A stretch of DNA of 7,815 nucleotides from Pedobacter sp. (GCA_030149995.1 JASLGV010000374.1:1-7815); one strand, 5' to 3'. Shown: positions 1-7,800, counted from the first letter of the stretch. Program-made: numbers and translations. The notes: generated by a model not told the origin, from the sequence alone.

Positions 1-1323
1 CTGTATTCAAGCCATCGGAGTGTTGGTTTTGAGTTCGAATTTGGAAAACACAATCAAGAAGACATGCCTTCACATATTATCTTGGCTAAATCAAATAATT
101 TCTCTCCTTTATTTAATCTTCCCTTTGTCCTGGAAACGGATTCTGGTGGTGTATTAGAAATAGGTTTTCCACCACTTTTATTTAGAAATCGTATTGGCGG
201 TGGACCTAATAGCTCAGCAATTAGTCACATTTTCCGCAAAGCGCAAACGGAGATTGGAGCAATTGGTAACGTAACTGGAAAAAGCATGGATGAACTTTGC
301 AGCGATTTAAGTAGAAAGGGATTTGGCGATGGGTGGATATTGGAGAAGGGACATGAAATGGTGAGGACTGCTGATAAAAGTGACGTTGATAAATTTAAGG
401 GAAGAGGGGTTTATTCTCAAATGAACATCTCCTTAACCAGTGAAGAAAGCGCTAAATTAATTGAGGTGATGAGGCACGCTGATAAAGGAACTGCAGAAAA
501 TGGCATATTGGGTACTCGTTATGAAGAAATATTAGCCAAACTAACTGGTACATCTTCACCCGAAGCCAAAATTCACTTGGCTAAAGTTTATGTTAACCTT
601 TTTGCAGCATTTGATATTTCTCGGATGAAGGATAATTTAATACCAAATCGAGAGGGCTTTGATTTGGCCTCAACCGTTAAAGAATTGTATGGTGTTTGGG
701 TTAAGGATTCTCCTGTTAATATTTTGAATCCGTTTAAACACTCGATAGATAAAACCGATGTTGATGCCGCTTTCGCGTACACGAAGGAAAAACTTGAAGA
801 GGATATTTCGGCCTTACAAGAAATGATGCCAAAACCGCCTGAAACTATATATGAAAAGATTCAGAAAGCATTTGGTAGCGAATATACTGAAGAATGCTTT
901 AATGAAATTTTAAAAAGTGACTTTCCTGAAAAATCAGCTCTCGAAACCCATGTTAGTAGGTTAGAGGAACTGCTAAAAGATGAAACGGCTGGTTACAAAG
1001 CATTTTACGAATATCATAATGATACCTTTAAGCCTTGGTTAGATGATTTGCTTGTGCGCATGCAATCTGTAGTAAGAACACCGGTCACAAATGCAGCAAC
1101 GCCTATTATGCAGGAACTCAATAATATGACGGGTTGGATTTTGTCGAATGTGATCGTTTTTCCGGGTAGTACTGAATTTGGAAAGGAAACTTTTGGTTCA
1201 GGAATTGGCGTTCGCAAGGATACTATGCTACCACCGATATTAAATGATAAGTATAAACCTATGATGAATGTTGCTGAATTGCGCAGTGACTATGTTATTA
1301 ATAAGTTTTTTAACAATAGTTGA
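1..1323 (+). CDS. Partial hypothetical protein (C-terminal 440 codons), candidate eCIS-associated effector/accessory protein
   Basis: The reading frame is open from the first base of the window, so the gene starts further left. The ATG at 64 has no ribosome-binding context and lies just after conserved-looking sequence, so I do not take it as the start. Counting from the first codon, the fragment opens with a strand-like VGFEFEFG (residues 8-15). It continues with a block around residues 45-60 containing ETDSG, VLEIG and FPPLL. This pair (E-x-E near the start, then D-S and an E before a Pro-Pro turn) recalls the N-terminal half of amidoligase-type (COOH-NH2 ligase) domains. That is a weak pattern match, and no complete active site was traced. 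The rest is mostly predicted helix, with charged segments around 255-290 and 315-345. There is no export signal or membrane segment in the visible part. The gene ends in tandem stops (TGA TAA). The next gene is an eCIS-type AAA+ ATPase, which is the main reason for the proposed context. A DUF4157-like domain, if any, would lie outside the window. Function unproven. Confidence 0.6.
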   Translation: MYSSHRSVGFEFEFGKHNQEDMPSHIILAKSNNFSPLFNLPFVLETDSGGVLEIGFPPLLFRNRIGGGPNSSAISHIFRKAQTEIGAIGNVTGKSMDELCSDLSRKGFGDGWILEKGHEMVRTADKSDVDKFKGRGVYSQMNISLTSEESAKLIEVMRHADKGTAENGILGTRYEEILAKLTGTSSPEAKIHLAKVYVNLFAAFDISRMKDNLIPNREGFDLASTVKELYGVWVKDSPVNILNPFKHSIDKTDVDAAFAYTKEKLEEDISALQEMMPKPPETIYEKIQKAFGSEYTEECFNEILKSDFPEKSALETHVSRLEELLKDETAGYKAFYEYHNDTFKPWLDDLLVRMQSVVRTPVTNAATPIMQELNNMTGWILSNVIVFPGSTEFGKETFGSGIGVRKDTMLPPILNDKYKPMMNVAELRSDYVINKFFNNS

Positions 1324-1518
1324 TAAAACCTAAGAGCCATTAAACATGTCTTTTAATATAACCTGAAAAGGAAGCTGTAAAAATACATGAGGTAAAAAAC
1401 AGTCGATTACGAAATGAGCTCTCAGTTCAAAAGATTAGGTGATTCAAAGAACCAATTTTATGCAAAGAAACATACTAAGATAAAACCCATAAGCAGAAAT
1501 TTTTGATTACAATGATAA

Positions 1519-1526
1519 TACGTTTG
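1519..1526 (+). promoter_or_regulatory. Possible -7 box ahead of the AAA+ ATPase gene
   Basis: TACGTTTG fits the Bacteroidota -7 consensus TAnnTTTG and lies 20 bases before the ATG at 1547. The only nearby TTTG that could serve as a -33 element (1502-1505) is 13 bases away rather than the usual 17-23, so this is a weak call. The remainder of the 223-base spacer (1324-1546) is AT-rich. I see no gene, clear terminator or repeat in it. Confidence 0.25.
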
Positions 1527-1546
1527 TTTAATAATCAAAGTACTTT

Positions 1547-2845
1547 ATGATACAACCTCACTTCCTAAGCCTTCTCCACACCGCCTTTTCCCTTTACTTC
1601 AAGCAGAAAAGCAAATACACTTCCCTGCACGAAATTCCTCTGAATGGAGAAGAATTAAGAAGTTTGACAGGTCAGGAATTATCCTGGGAAGAGCAAATGG
1701 TTTTGCTGTTGGCGCTCATGCCGCACGTTAACCCGCAGGCACTGGATCTGTTTTTTATCCAGAACAAAGAGCTGGACCGCCCTTATACCGAATTTGGAGG
1801 GTGGAAAGGTACTGTGCATAATGGTTTTCTACCAACTGGAGAAACAGCTGCTTTTTTATTGGGAGTTGACAACCCGCAAAGCCGTTTGCTCGTCATGCAA
1901 TTGTTCAGTAAAGAACATTGGTTTCATCAGCAAAATATCTTACGGTTAGAGGGGCAGGGTACTGGAGAGCCATTTTTAAGTGGGAAATTGTGTGTGTCAG
2001 ATGAGTTTCTGGCAAAAGTGCTTAACAACGGCAATTATCGCCCCGATTATAGTAGTGACTTTCCGGCCAAACGAATGGAAACACGGTTGGAATGGAGCGA
2101 TCTTGTAGTTCCCTATCATTTATTGGAAGACCTGGAAAACATTTCAAAGTGGTTGGAACATGAACAAGCGATCCGTTCGCGCTGGGCACTCAACAAATAT
2201 ATTAAGCCCGGCTATCGCTGTTTGTTCTATGGTCCCCCCGGAACGGGAAAAACCTTAGCCGCCTCCTTATTAGGGAAAAAACAGGATGTGGAAGTGTATC
2301 GTATCGACCTATCGATGATCGTTTCGAAATATATTGGCGAAACAGAAAAGAACCTGGCCAGGATCTTCGATCGTGCCGAACATCAAAACTGGATTCTCTT
2401 CTTTGACGAAGCGGATGCACTATTCGGTAAACGTTCGGAAACCAACTCTTCCAACGACCGGCATGCCAACCAGGAAGTCGCTTATCTGCTGCAACGTATT
2501 GAGGATTTTCCGGGCGTGGTTGTATTAGCCACCAATTTAAAAGATAATTTAGACGAAGCCTTTTTCCGCCGCTTTCAATCTGTACTGTATTTTCCTATGC
2601 CCGACCAACAGCTGCGGCTTCGCCTATGGCAACAAATGATGCCGAAACAGTGGCTTGAAAATAGTGATCCCAATCTGCTCCTGGATATCAGCCATTATAA
2701 ATTATCGGGCGGAAGCATGGTTAATGTAATGCAGCGCTGTGCCCTGTATTTGCATCAACAGGAAAAGCCGATACTAAATTTAACATTGCTAAACAGTGCG
2801 ATAGAAAAGGAATTACTTAAAGAAGGAAAGATGCTGGGTAATTGA
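1547..2845 (+). CDS. AAA+ ATPase, eCIS-associated (Afp15/PVC15-like)
   Basis: A 432-residue cytoplasmic ATPase with one complete C-terminal AAA+ module. Walker A GPPGTGKT is at 229-236. Next comes a pore-loop-like KYIGETEKN segment, then Walker B ILFFDE at 283-288 within WILFFDEADALFGKR. Sensor 1 is N330 in LATN, arginine-finger candidates are R341/R342 (FFRRF), and a sensor-2 region LSGGS begins at 386. Residues 1 to about 190 form a separate N-terminal domain without a recognised motif. This layout, a variable N-terminal domain plus a classic AAA+ core with a conserved DEADALFGKR stretch, is that of ATPases found at the end of extracellular contractile injection system loci. There they are thought to help assembly or cargo handling and are not needed for contraction itself. 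Membership is recognised from memory. Other classic-clade AAA+ ATPases of phage or defence loci look similar. ATG 1547 is the first start; there is no Shine-Dalgarno, as usual in this phylum. The gene runs towards the HxlR gene with only 24 bases between their ends. Confidence 0.85.
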   Translation: MIQPHFLSLLHTAFSLYFKQKSKYTSLHEIPLNGEELRSLTGQELSWEEQMVLLLALMPHVNPQALDLFFIQNKELDRPYTEFGGWKGTVHNGFLPTGETAAFLLGVDNPQSRLLVMQLFSKEHWFHQQNILRLEGQGTGEPFLSGKLCVSDEFLAKVLNNGNYRPDYSSDFPAKRMETRLEWSDLVVPYHLLEDLENISKWLEHEQAIRSRWALNKYIKPGYRCLFYGPPGTGKTLAASLLGKKQDVEVYRIDLSMIVSKYIGETEKNLARIFDRAEHQNWILFFDEADALFGKRSETNSSNDRHANQEVAYLLQRIEDFPGVVVLATNLKDNLDEAFFRRFQSVLYFPMPDQQLRLRLWQQMMPKQWLENSDPNLLLDISHYKLSGGSMVNVMQRCALYLHQQEKPILNLTLLNSAIEKELLKEGKMLGN

Positions 2846-2869
2846 TTTTAAAACATGAAAATTTAACTT

Positions 2870-3238
2870 TTAGGCCTGCTGGTTTTTTCCCTGCATCTCT
2901 TCCAAACCCCAAATGGCCATGGCATTTAAAACAGCCTGTAGTTTCATGGCCGATTGCGTTAAAGAATAGGTTACAAAAGGTGGTACAACAGGCTCGGCGG
3001 TTCTGATTACGAGGTTATCCTGCTGCAATTGTTTTAAATGCTGGATCAGCATTTTTTCCGTAATTTCTGGAATGGCGCGTTTTAGCTCGCTGTAACGTTT
3101 TTGTCCGGTAGAAAGATGATATAGGATAATGGGTTTCCAATACCCGCCAATTTTACTCATTACATACGTAACAGGGCAGGAGGTAATGGAAACCTGCTTA
3201 TTTAAATTTTGGGTAGAATTTTCTTTAATGGCTGTCAT
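2870..3238 (-). CDS. HxlR-family winged-helix transcriptional regulator
   Basis: A 122-residue protein, a normal length for the HxlR family of small dimeric repressors that often sense electrophiles, quinones or oxidants. The family signature CPVTYVMSKIGGYWKPIIL begins at Cys21. This N-terminal Cys is the residue that acts as redox sensor in characterised relatives such as YodB and HypR; its role here is inferred. The wHTH follows: a RYSELKRAIPEI helix, then the recognition region TEKMLIQHLKQL, then the wing around VIRTAEPVVPPFVTYSLT. The last helix (LNAMAIWGLEEM) should help dimerise. The usual GGKW is GGYW here (Tyr33). It is divergent from the NmrA-like oxidoreductase gene across an 82-base spacer with inverted repeats, the classic arrangement for a repressor controlling its neighbour and itself. 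The ATG at 3236-3238 gives the expected N-terminus; no Shine-Dalgarno is visible. Confidence 0.93.
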   Translation of the reverse strand: MTAIKENSTQNLNKQVSITSCPVTYVMSKIGGYWKPIILYHLSTGQKRYSELKRAIPEITEKMLIQHLKQLQQDNLVIRTAEPVVPPFVTYSLTQSAMKLQAVLNAMAIWGLEEMQGKNQQA

Positions 3239-3258
3239 AGATACATACTTTAGGGTAA

Positions 3259-3292
3259 GTACTTGTTTAAAAGTAAGTACAAATTTACTTTT
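3259..3292. promoter_or_regulatory. Candidate HxlR operator: two overlapping inverted repeats
   Basis: The spacer between the divergent genes holds a 22-base imperfect palindrome (3259-3280, arms GTACTT and AAGTAC, 8 of 11 pairs matching). Overlapping it is a perfect 8-base inverted repeat, AAAAGTAA (3269-3276) against TTACTTTT (3285-3292), with an 8-base gap. GTAAGTAC also occurs twice in direct orientation (3255-3262 and 3273-3280), 18 bases apart. HxlR proteins are dimers that bind such sites, and this one covers the promoter of the + strand gene and a possible -7 box of the - strand gene. The exact site bound is inferred. Confidence 0.7.
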
Positions 3293-3293
3293 G
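3263..3293 (+). promoter_or_regulatory. Bacteroidota-type promoter of the NmrA-like gene
   Basis: A TTG at 3263-3265 (-33) and TACTTTTG at 3286-3293 (-7, TAnnTTTG) are separated by 20 bases, within the normal 17-23 range. Transcription would start near 3299-3300, leaving a leader of about 20 bases before the ATG at 3321. The element is embedded in the inverted repeats, so a bound repressor would block it directly. Confidence 0.65.
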
Positions 3294-3320
3294 TAATGGA
3301 AAATTTAAAAATATATCACC

Positions 3321-4199
3321 ATGAATTTTACAATCACAGGATCACTTGGAAATATCAGTAAACCACTGACTCAGATTTTGCTTGCTGCCGGACATCAGGT
3401 TACCGTAATCAGCAGCAATGCAGATAAAGTTAAAGAGATCGAGGAACTGGGTGCAACAGCCGCAATTGGTTCTGTAGAAGATATCGGTTTTTTAACACAA
3501 GCTTTTTCAGGGAAAGATGCCATATATACCATGGTTCCACCAAATTTCGGTGCACCGGATATCCGGGCCTTTATTGCTGGAACAGGCGAAAAATATGCAA
3601 AAGCTATTGAAGCTTCTGGTGTTAAACATGTTGTAAATCTAAGCAGTATTGGCGCTGACCTTACCGGAGGTACGGGACCTATTGCAGGTTTGCACGATGT
3701 AGAAAATACATTTAATAAGCTGGAAGGCGTTGCGGTAAAACACCTGCGTGCGGCATTTTTTTACACCAATTTCTTTGGTAACCTGGATATGATTAAGTAT
3801 GCAGGTATTTTAGGATCGAACTATGCCGCAGAAACGACTCTGGTACTGGTGCATCCAAAAGATATTGCAGCCGCTGCAGCCGAAGAATTACAGCAATCTT
3901 TTACCGGTAAAAGTATTCGTTATATAGCTGGTGATGAGCGTAAAGCAGCCGACATTGCCAAAGTAATTGGAAAGGCCATCGGGAAACCTGAACTGCCATG
4001 GATTGCTTTCAGTGATGAAGATGCACTGCAAGGACTACTCGGGGCAGGCATGTCGGAACCGATGGCTAAAAGCTATGTGGAAATGGGACAGGCGATGGGA
4101 AGTGGTCAATTATATGAACATTATTTTAACCATAAACCTGCAGAACTGAGTCCGGTTAAACTGGAAGATTTTGCATTGGAATTTGCACAGGTATTTTAA
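3321..4199 (+). CDS. NmrA-like NAD(P)-binding protein (atypical SDR), probable quinone/electrophile-responsive oxidoreductase
   Basis: A 292-residue soluble protein with an N-terminal Rossmann fold. The dinucleotide loop is TGSLGNIS (residues 6-13), a variant of TGxxGxxG in which the third Gly is Ser. Acidic and variable positions follow at the end of the second strand (VISSNADK). The segments GSVEDIGFLTQAFSGKDAIYTMVPP and VKHVVNLSSIGADL are the usual NmrA/atypical-SDR core strands. No Tyr-x-x-x-Lys catalytic pair is evident, as expected for the NmrA group, whose members are either quinone/NAD(P)H reductases (YtfG/QorB type) or redox sensors without strong enzyme activity. The C-terminal part (GKSIRYIAGDERKAADIAKVIG onward) is the substrate-side domain. 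The length is complete. Divergent pairing with an HxlR repressor suggests induction by quinones, aldehydes or oxidants. Substrate unknown. The ATG at 3321 is the only sensible start, about 20 bases after the predicted transcription start. Confidence 0.9.
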   Translation: MNFTITGSLGNISKPLTQILLAAGHQVTVISSNADKVKEIEELGATAAIGSVEDIGFLTQAFSGKDAIYTMVPPNFGAPDIRAFIAGTGEKYAKAIEASGVKHVVNLSSIGADLTGGTGPIAGLHDVENTFNKLEGVAVKHLRAAFFYTNFFGNLDMIKYAGILGSNYAAETTLVLVHPKDIAAAAAEELQQSFTGKSIRYIAGDERKAADIAKVIGKAIGKPELPWIAFSDEDALQGLLGAGMSEPMAKSYVEMGQAMGSGQLYEHYFNHKPAELSPVKLEDFALEFAQVF

Positions 4200-4215
4200 A
4201 GATATCTGCCTGTTT

Positions 4216-4276
4216 AGTTCAACTTTTGCCGTAATGTTCATTCATTTTAGCGAAAGTTGAACTTGCCTTATTTTTT
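4216..4276 (+). terminator. Rho-independent terminator after the NmrA-like gene
   Basis: The arms AGTTCAACTTTTGC (4216-4229) and GCGAAAGTTGAACT (4250-4263) pair over 14 bases with a single T-G wobble. The loop is 20 bases, and a T-rich tract (run of six T at 4271-4276) follows. It lies 16 bases after the stop codon and before the promoter of the metal-efflux operon, so it separates the two units. The loop is longer and the T-run further from the stem than in a textbook terminator. Confidence 0.6.
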
Positions 4277-4307
4277 GTAAAGTAACAGACATGATAACTT
4301 AAGCTGC

Positions 4308-4337
4308 TTGATTTCAATATACACTTGATTATATTTG
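4308..4337 (+). promoter_or_regulatory. Bacteroidota-type promoter of the metal-efflux operon
   Basis: TTG at 4308-4310 and TATATTTG at 4330-4337 (TAnnTTTG) are 19 bases apart, the preferred spacing. The heptamer CTTGATT occurs twice (4307-4313 and 4324-4330), 17 bases apart, covering the -33 element and touching the -7 element. It may be a regulator site, but this is only a positional observation. The predicted transcription start is around 4342-4345, right at the GTG start of the following gene. Confidence 0.65.
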
Positions 4338-4341
4338 CAGG

Positions 4342-4722
4342 GTGAACAAAATTGTGATTTTTCTGCTGTTCCCTGTACTCTTTTTAAACACTTCCATCCG
4401 CGAAGTGATTAAAGCACCTCAGCTTGTCATACATTTTATTCAGCATCATCAGTTAAATTCGCAGATCAGTTTCATGGATTTTCTGGAAATGCATTATTTT
4501 GGTGAGGATCTGGACGATAACGATGATGAGGAAGATATGAAGCTTCCTTTCAAAAAGCTGGATGGCCATCCGGTAATATCCATTGGCGTACCAGCCGAAA
4601 AATTCATTCTGTTAAAGGCTGTTTGTTTAAATCTTTTATCGCCTGCTTCATTTGGTTACGAACGTAAATACAGCAGTCCTACCTTTGGCAGCCTTTTCCG
4701 TCCTCCAATTTTAGTGGATTAG
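4342..4722 (+). CDS. Small exported acidic/His-rich protein preceding czcA (uncharacterised, metal-efflux associated)
   Basis: A 126-residue protein starting with GTG. Residues 1-18 (Lys3, then a hydrophobic run to Leu15 and NTS) look like a signal peptide or membrane anchor, placing the rest in the periplasm. Next comes a helix with H31, H35 and H36, then MDFLEMHYFGEDL and an acidic patch (residues 55-65, nearly all Asp/Glu) leading into MKLPFK. The C-terminus ends in a hydrophobic/aromatic stretch with FRPP. I recognise the pattern MHY - acidic patch - LPFK as common in short proteins encoded just ahead of CzcA/CusA pumps in Bacteroidota, but know of no assigned function. A periplasmic metal buffer or sensor would fit the residues and the context. 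No other start gives the signal sequence: the first in-frame ATG codons are near residues 45 and 50 and would remove it. The gap to czcA is 82 bases without a terminator, so the two are probably co-transcribed. Confidence 0.75.
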   Translation: MNKIVIFLLFPVLFLNTSIREVIKAPQLVIHFIQHHQLNSQISFMDFLEMHYFGEDLDDNDDEEDMKLPFKKLDGHPVISIGVPAEKFILLKAVCLNLLSPASFGYERKYSSPTFGSLFRPPILVD

Positions 4723-4804
4723 ACTTCTACCTATTTTCTTGTTTTTTTCAGGGCCGGTTTTTTACGGGCTTGAAATATATGTCGATCCATTTAAATAATT
4801 TATT

Positions 4805-7800
4805 ATGCTAAATAAGATTATCGGCTTTTCCGTTCGGAATAAGCTGATCGTTGCCTTATTTGTGCTGGCTCTTGTGGGCTGGGGCACTTATGAGGTGACC
4901 AAATTGCCTATTGATGCCCTGCCGGATATAACCGATAACCAGGTGCAGGTAATTACCGTATCGCCCTCGCTTGGGGCGCCTGATATTGAACGCCTCATTA
5001 CCTTTCCGATTGAACAGGCCTGCAGCAGCATATCTGGTCTTAAACAAATCAGGAGTTTCTCCCGCTTCGGACTTTCGCTCGTTACCATCGTTTTTAATGA
5101 AGAAACAGATGTATACTGGGCCCGGCAGCAAATTGCCGAACGGCTTCAGCAAGTACAGCAGGAAATTCCTCAGGGCATTGGTTCGCCGGCCATGGCTCCT
5201 GTTTCAACGGGTTTAGGCGAAATTTACCAATATGTGGTACGTCCCAAAAAGGGTTACGAAGGAAAATACGACGAGCAGGCACTCCGTACCATTCAGGACT
5301 GGATTGTAAGACGCCAGCTGCTCGGTACAGAAGGGGTGGCCGAGGTTTCCAGTTTTGGCGGCCGCCTCAAGCAATACGAGGTGACTGTTAAACAAGATCA
5401 GCTCAAAGCATTTGGGTTAACCATTTCTGATATTTTCGATGCGTTAGAAAAGAACAACGAAAATACAGGAGGTGCTTATATCGAAAAAGGACCTACGGTT
5501 TTATACATCAGAAGTGAAGGCTTAACCACGAGCTTAGCCGATATTGAAAAAATTGTAGTCAAAACGCTTGATAATGGCATGCCGGTACTGATGGGGCAGG
5601 TAGCCCGGGTACAATATGGTTCTGCCATCCGCTATGGTGCCATGACCTACAATGCGCAGGGCGAGGTAGCCGGTGCGGTGGTGATGATGCTGAAAGGCGA
5701 GAATGCCTCTGTAGTGGTTAAAAGGGTGAAGGATAAAATTGCGGAGATCCAAAAAATGCTGCCCGAAGGGGTCGTGGTGGAGCCCTTCCTGGATCGGACA
5801 AAAATGGTCGACAATGCCATCAGTACCGTAGAAACCAATTTAATGGAAGGCGCGTTGATTGTAATTTTTGTACTGGTCTTTTTCTTGGGGAACCTACGTG
5901 CAGGTTTGATTGTATCGTCGGTTATTCCGCTGTCTATGCTGTTTGCCATTATACTGATGAATAAGTTTGGTGTGGGCGGAAACCTGATGTCGTTGGGAGC
6001 GATAGATTTTGGTTTAATTGTAGACGGTTCGGTGATTGTGGTGGAGGCCATTTTACACCGGTTCTCTCATAGTAAACATTTCAGAAGCATTAACCGGATT
6101 GGTCAAAACCAAATGGACACGGAAGTGGAGAAATCGACCGGTTCGATGATTAAGTCTGCGGTGTTCAGTCAAATCATCATTTTAATCGTGTACCTGCCAA
6201 TTCTTTCTTTGGAGGGGATCGAAGGTAAAATGTTTAAGCCGATGGCCTGGACCATTGCGTTTGCGATTTTAGGCGCCTTTATCCTGTCTGTTACCTATGT
6301 TCCCATGATGTCGGCTTTGTGTCTGAATAAAAAAATCAGTCATAAAAAAACACTTACAGATAAACTGATGGCCTGGTTAGAACGCCGGTACCAACCGCTG
6401 TTAAACAGGGTACTTAAATTTCCAAAGCTGATTTTAACCACTACAGTTTTGCTTTTTGCCTTATCTGTTTTCATCATGGGAACATTGGGTGGTGAATTTA
6501 TTCCTCAGCTGGAAGAAGGTGATTTTGCCGTGGAAACACGCCTATTAACGGGAAGTAACCTAAACAATACGATTGAAACCACACAGAAAGCTTCTAAAAT
6601 TTTATTGGAACAATTTCCGGAGGTACAAAAGATCGTAACTAAAATCGGAAGTGCAGAGGTGCCAACAGATCCCATGCCTTTTGAGGCCGGTGATATGATG
6701 GTAATTTTAAAACCGAAAAAAGAATGGACCTCGGCAAGTACTTTTCCGGAACTGAGTGCTAAAATGACCAGGGCTGTTGAGGTGATTCCCGGAATAACAG
6801 TAGGCTTTCAGTTCCCGGTACAAATGCGTTTCAATGAATTGATGACAGGTGCCCGGCAGGATGTGGTGTGTAAAATCTTTGGCGAAGACCTGGATTCGCT
6901 TGCCGGGTATGCCAAACGACTGGGAAGCATTATCGGGACTGTTAAAGGGGCCATTAACATTTATGAAGAACAGGTTACCGGTATGCCTCAGGTAGTTATT
7001 AAATATAACCGCGATGGAATGGCAAAATACGGTGTAAATGTTGGCGATGTAAACCGGGTGGTGAATACAGCTTTTGCCGGCCAGATTGCCGGGCAGGTGT
7101 ACGAAGGTGAAAAACGTTTTGACATGGTTGTTCGCCTGGACGAATCGGTAAGAAAGAATATGAGGGATGTAGAAAACCTGATGATTCTAACCAAGGCAGG
7201 TAATCAGATTCCATTAAGTACGGTGGCCAATATTGAAGAGGTGGAAGGTGTAAACCAGATACAGCGCGAAGACACCAAAAGAAGGATTATTGTTGGTTTT
7301 AATGTAAAAGACCGCGATGTACAATCGATTGTAGAAGAATTGCAGCTGAAAGCAGCACAGCAACTTAAACTCTCCAGAGGATATACCATTTCTTATGGCG
7401 GATCTTTTGAGAACATGACAGCGGCCAAATCAAGGCTGGCCATTGTGGTACCGATTGCATTGCTGCTGATTTTCCTATTACTTTATTTTGCTTTTAATTC
7501 TGTAAAACAAGGTTTGCTGATTTATACAGCCATTCCTTTATCTGCTACCGGAGGTATTCTGGCCCTTTGGATCAGAGATTTGCCTTTCAGTATATCGGCA
7601 GGTGTGGGCTTCATAGCCTTGTTTGGGGTGGCTGTACTGAATGGAATTTTACTGGTTACTGAATTTAACCGGCTAAAAAAAGAAGGCTGGACAGATGTAA
7701 AACGGATTGTAATCCATGCAACCAAATCCAAGCTTCGTGCTGTATTGATGACCGCACTGGTACCCTCTTTAGGTTTTATCCCGATGGCAATAAGCACAGG

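Noticed and set aside
588..1217. Two - strand frames of 64 and 67 codons within the left-edge gene
   Set aside because: They are antisense to a continuous 440-codon frame, with no motif and no promoter-like sequence.
1324..1546. Possible small gene or remnant between the left-edge gene and the ATPase
   Set aside because: Frequent stops in the frames inspected and no recognisable peptide; treated as an AT-rich spacer.
2202..2528. Short frames on both strands overlapping the ATPase Walker region
   Set aside because: They are shadows of the AAA+ core; the Walker and sensor motifs are all in the main frame.
2846..2869. Bidirectional terminator between the converging ATPase and HxlR genes
   Set aside because: The 24-base spacer is AT-rich but contains no stem-loop I can pair.
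4739..4782. T-rich and GC-rich stretch before czcA as a terminator
   Set aside because: The possible stem (GCC with GGGC) is only a few pairs and contains a mismatch, and the T-run lies upstream of or within it rather than after it.
4856..5395. Several short open frames on both strands inside the 5' part of czcA
   Set aside because: All overlap conserved CzcA sequence in other frames and show no recognisable domain.
5647..6051. A 134-codon open frame on the - strand inside czcA
   Set aside because: It is fully antisense to a well-recognised pump domain and its product is a Thr/Ile/Ser-rich composition without motifs, as expected for a shadow frame.
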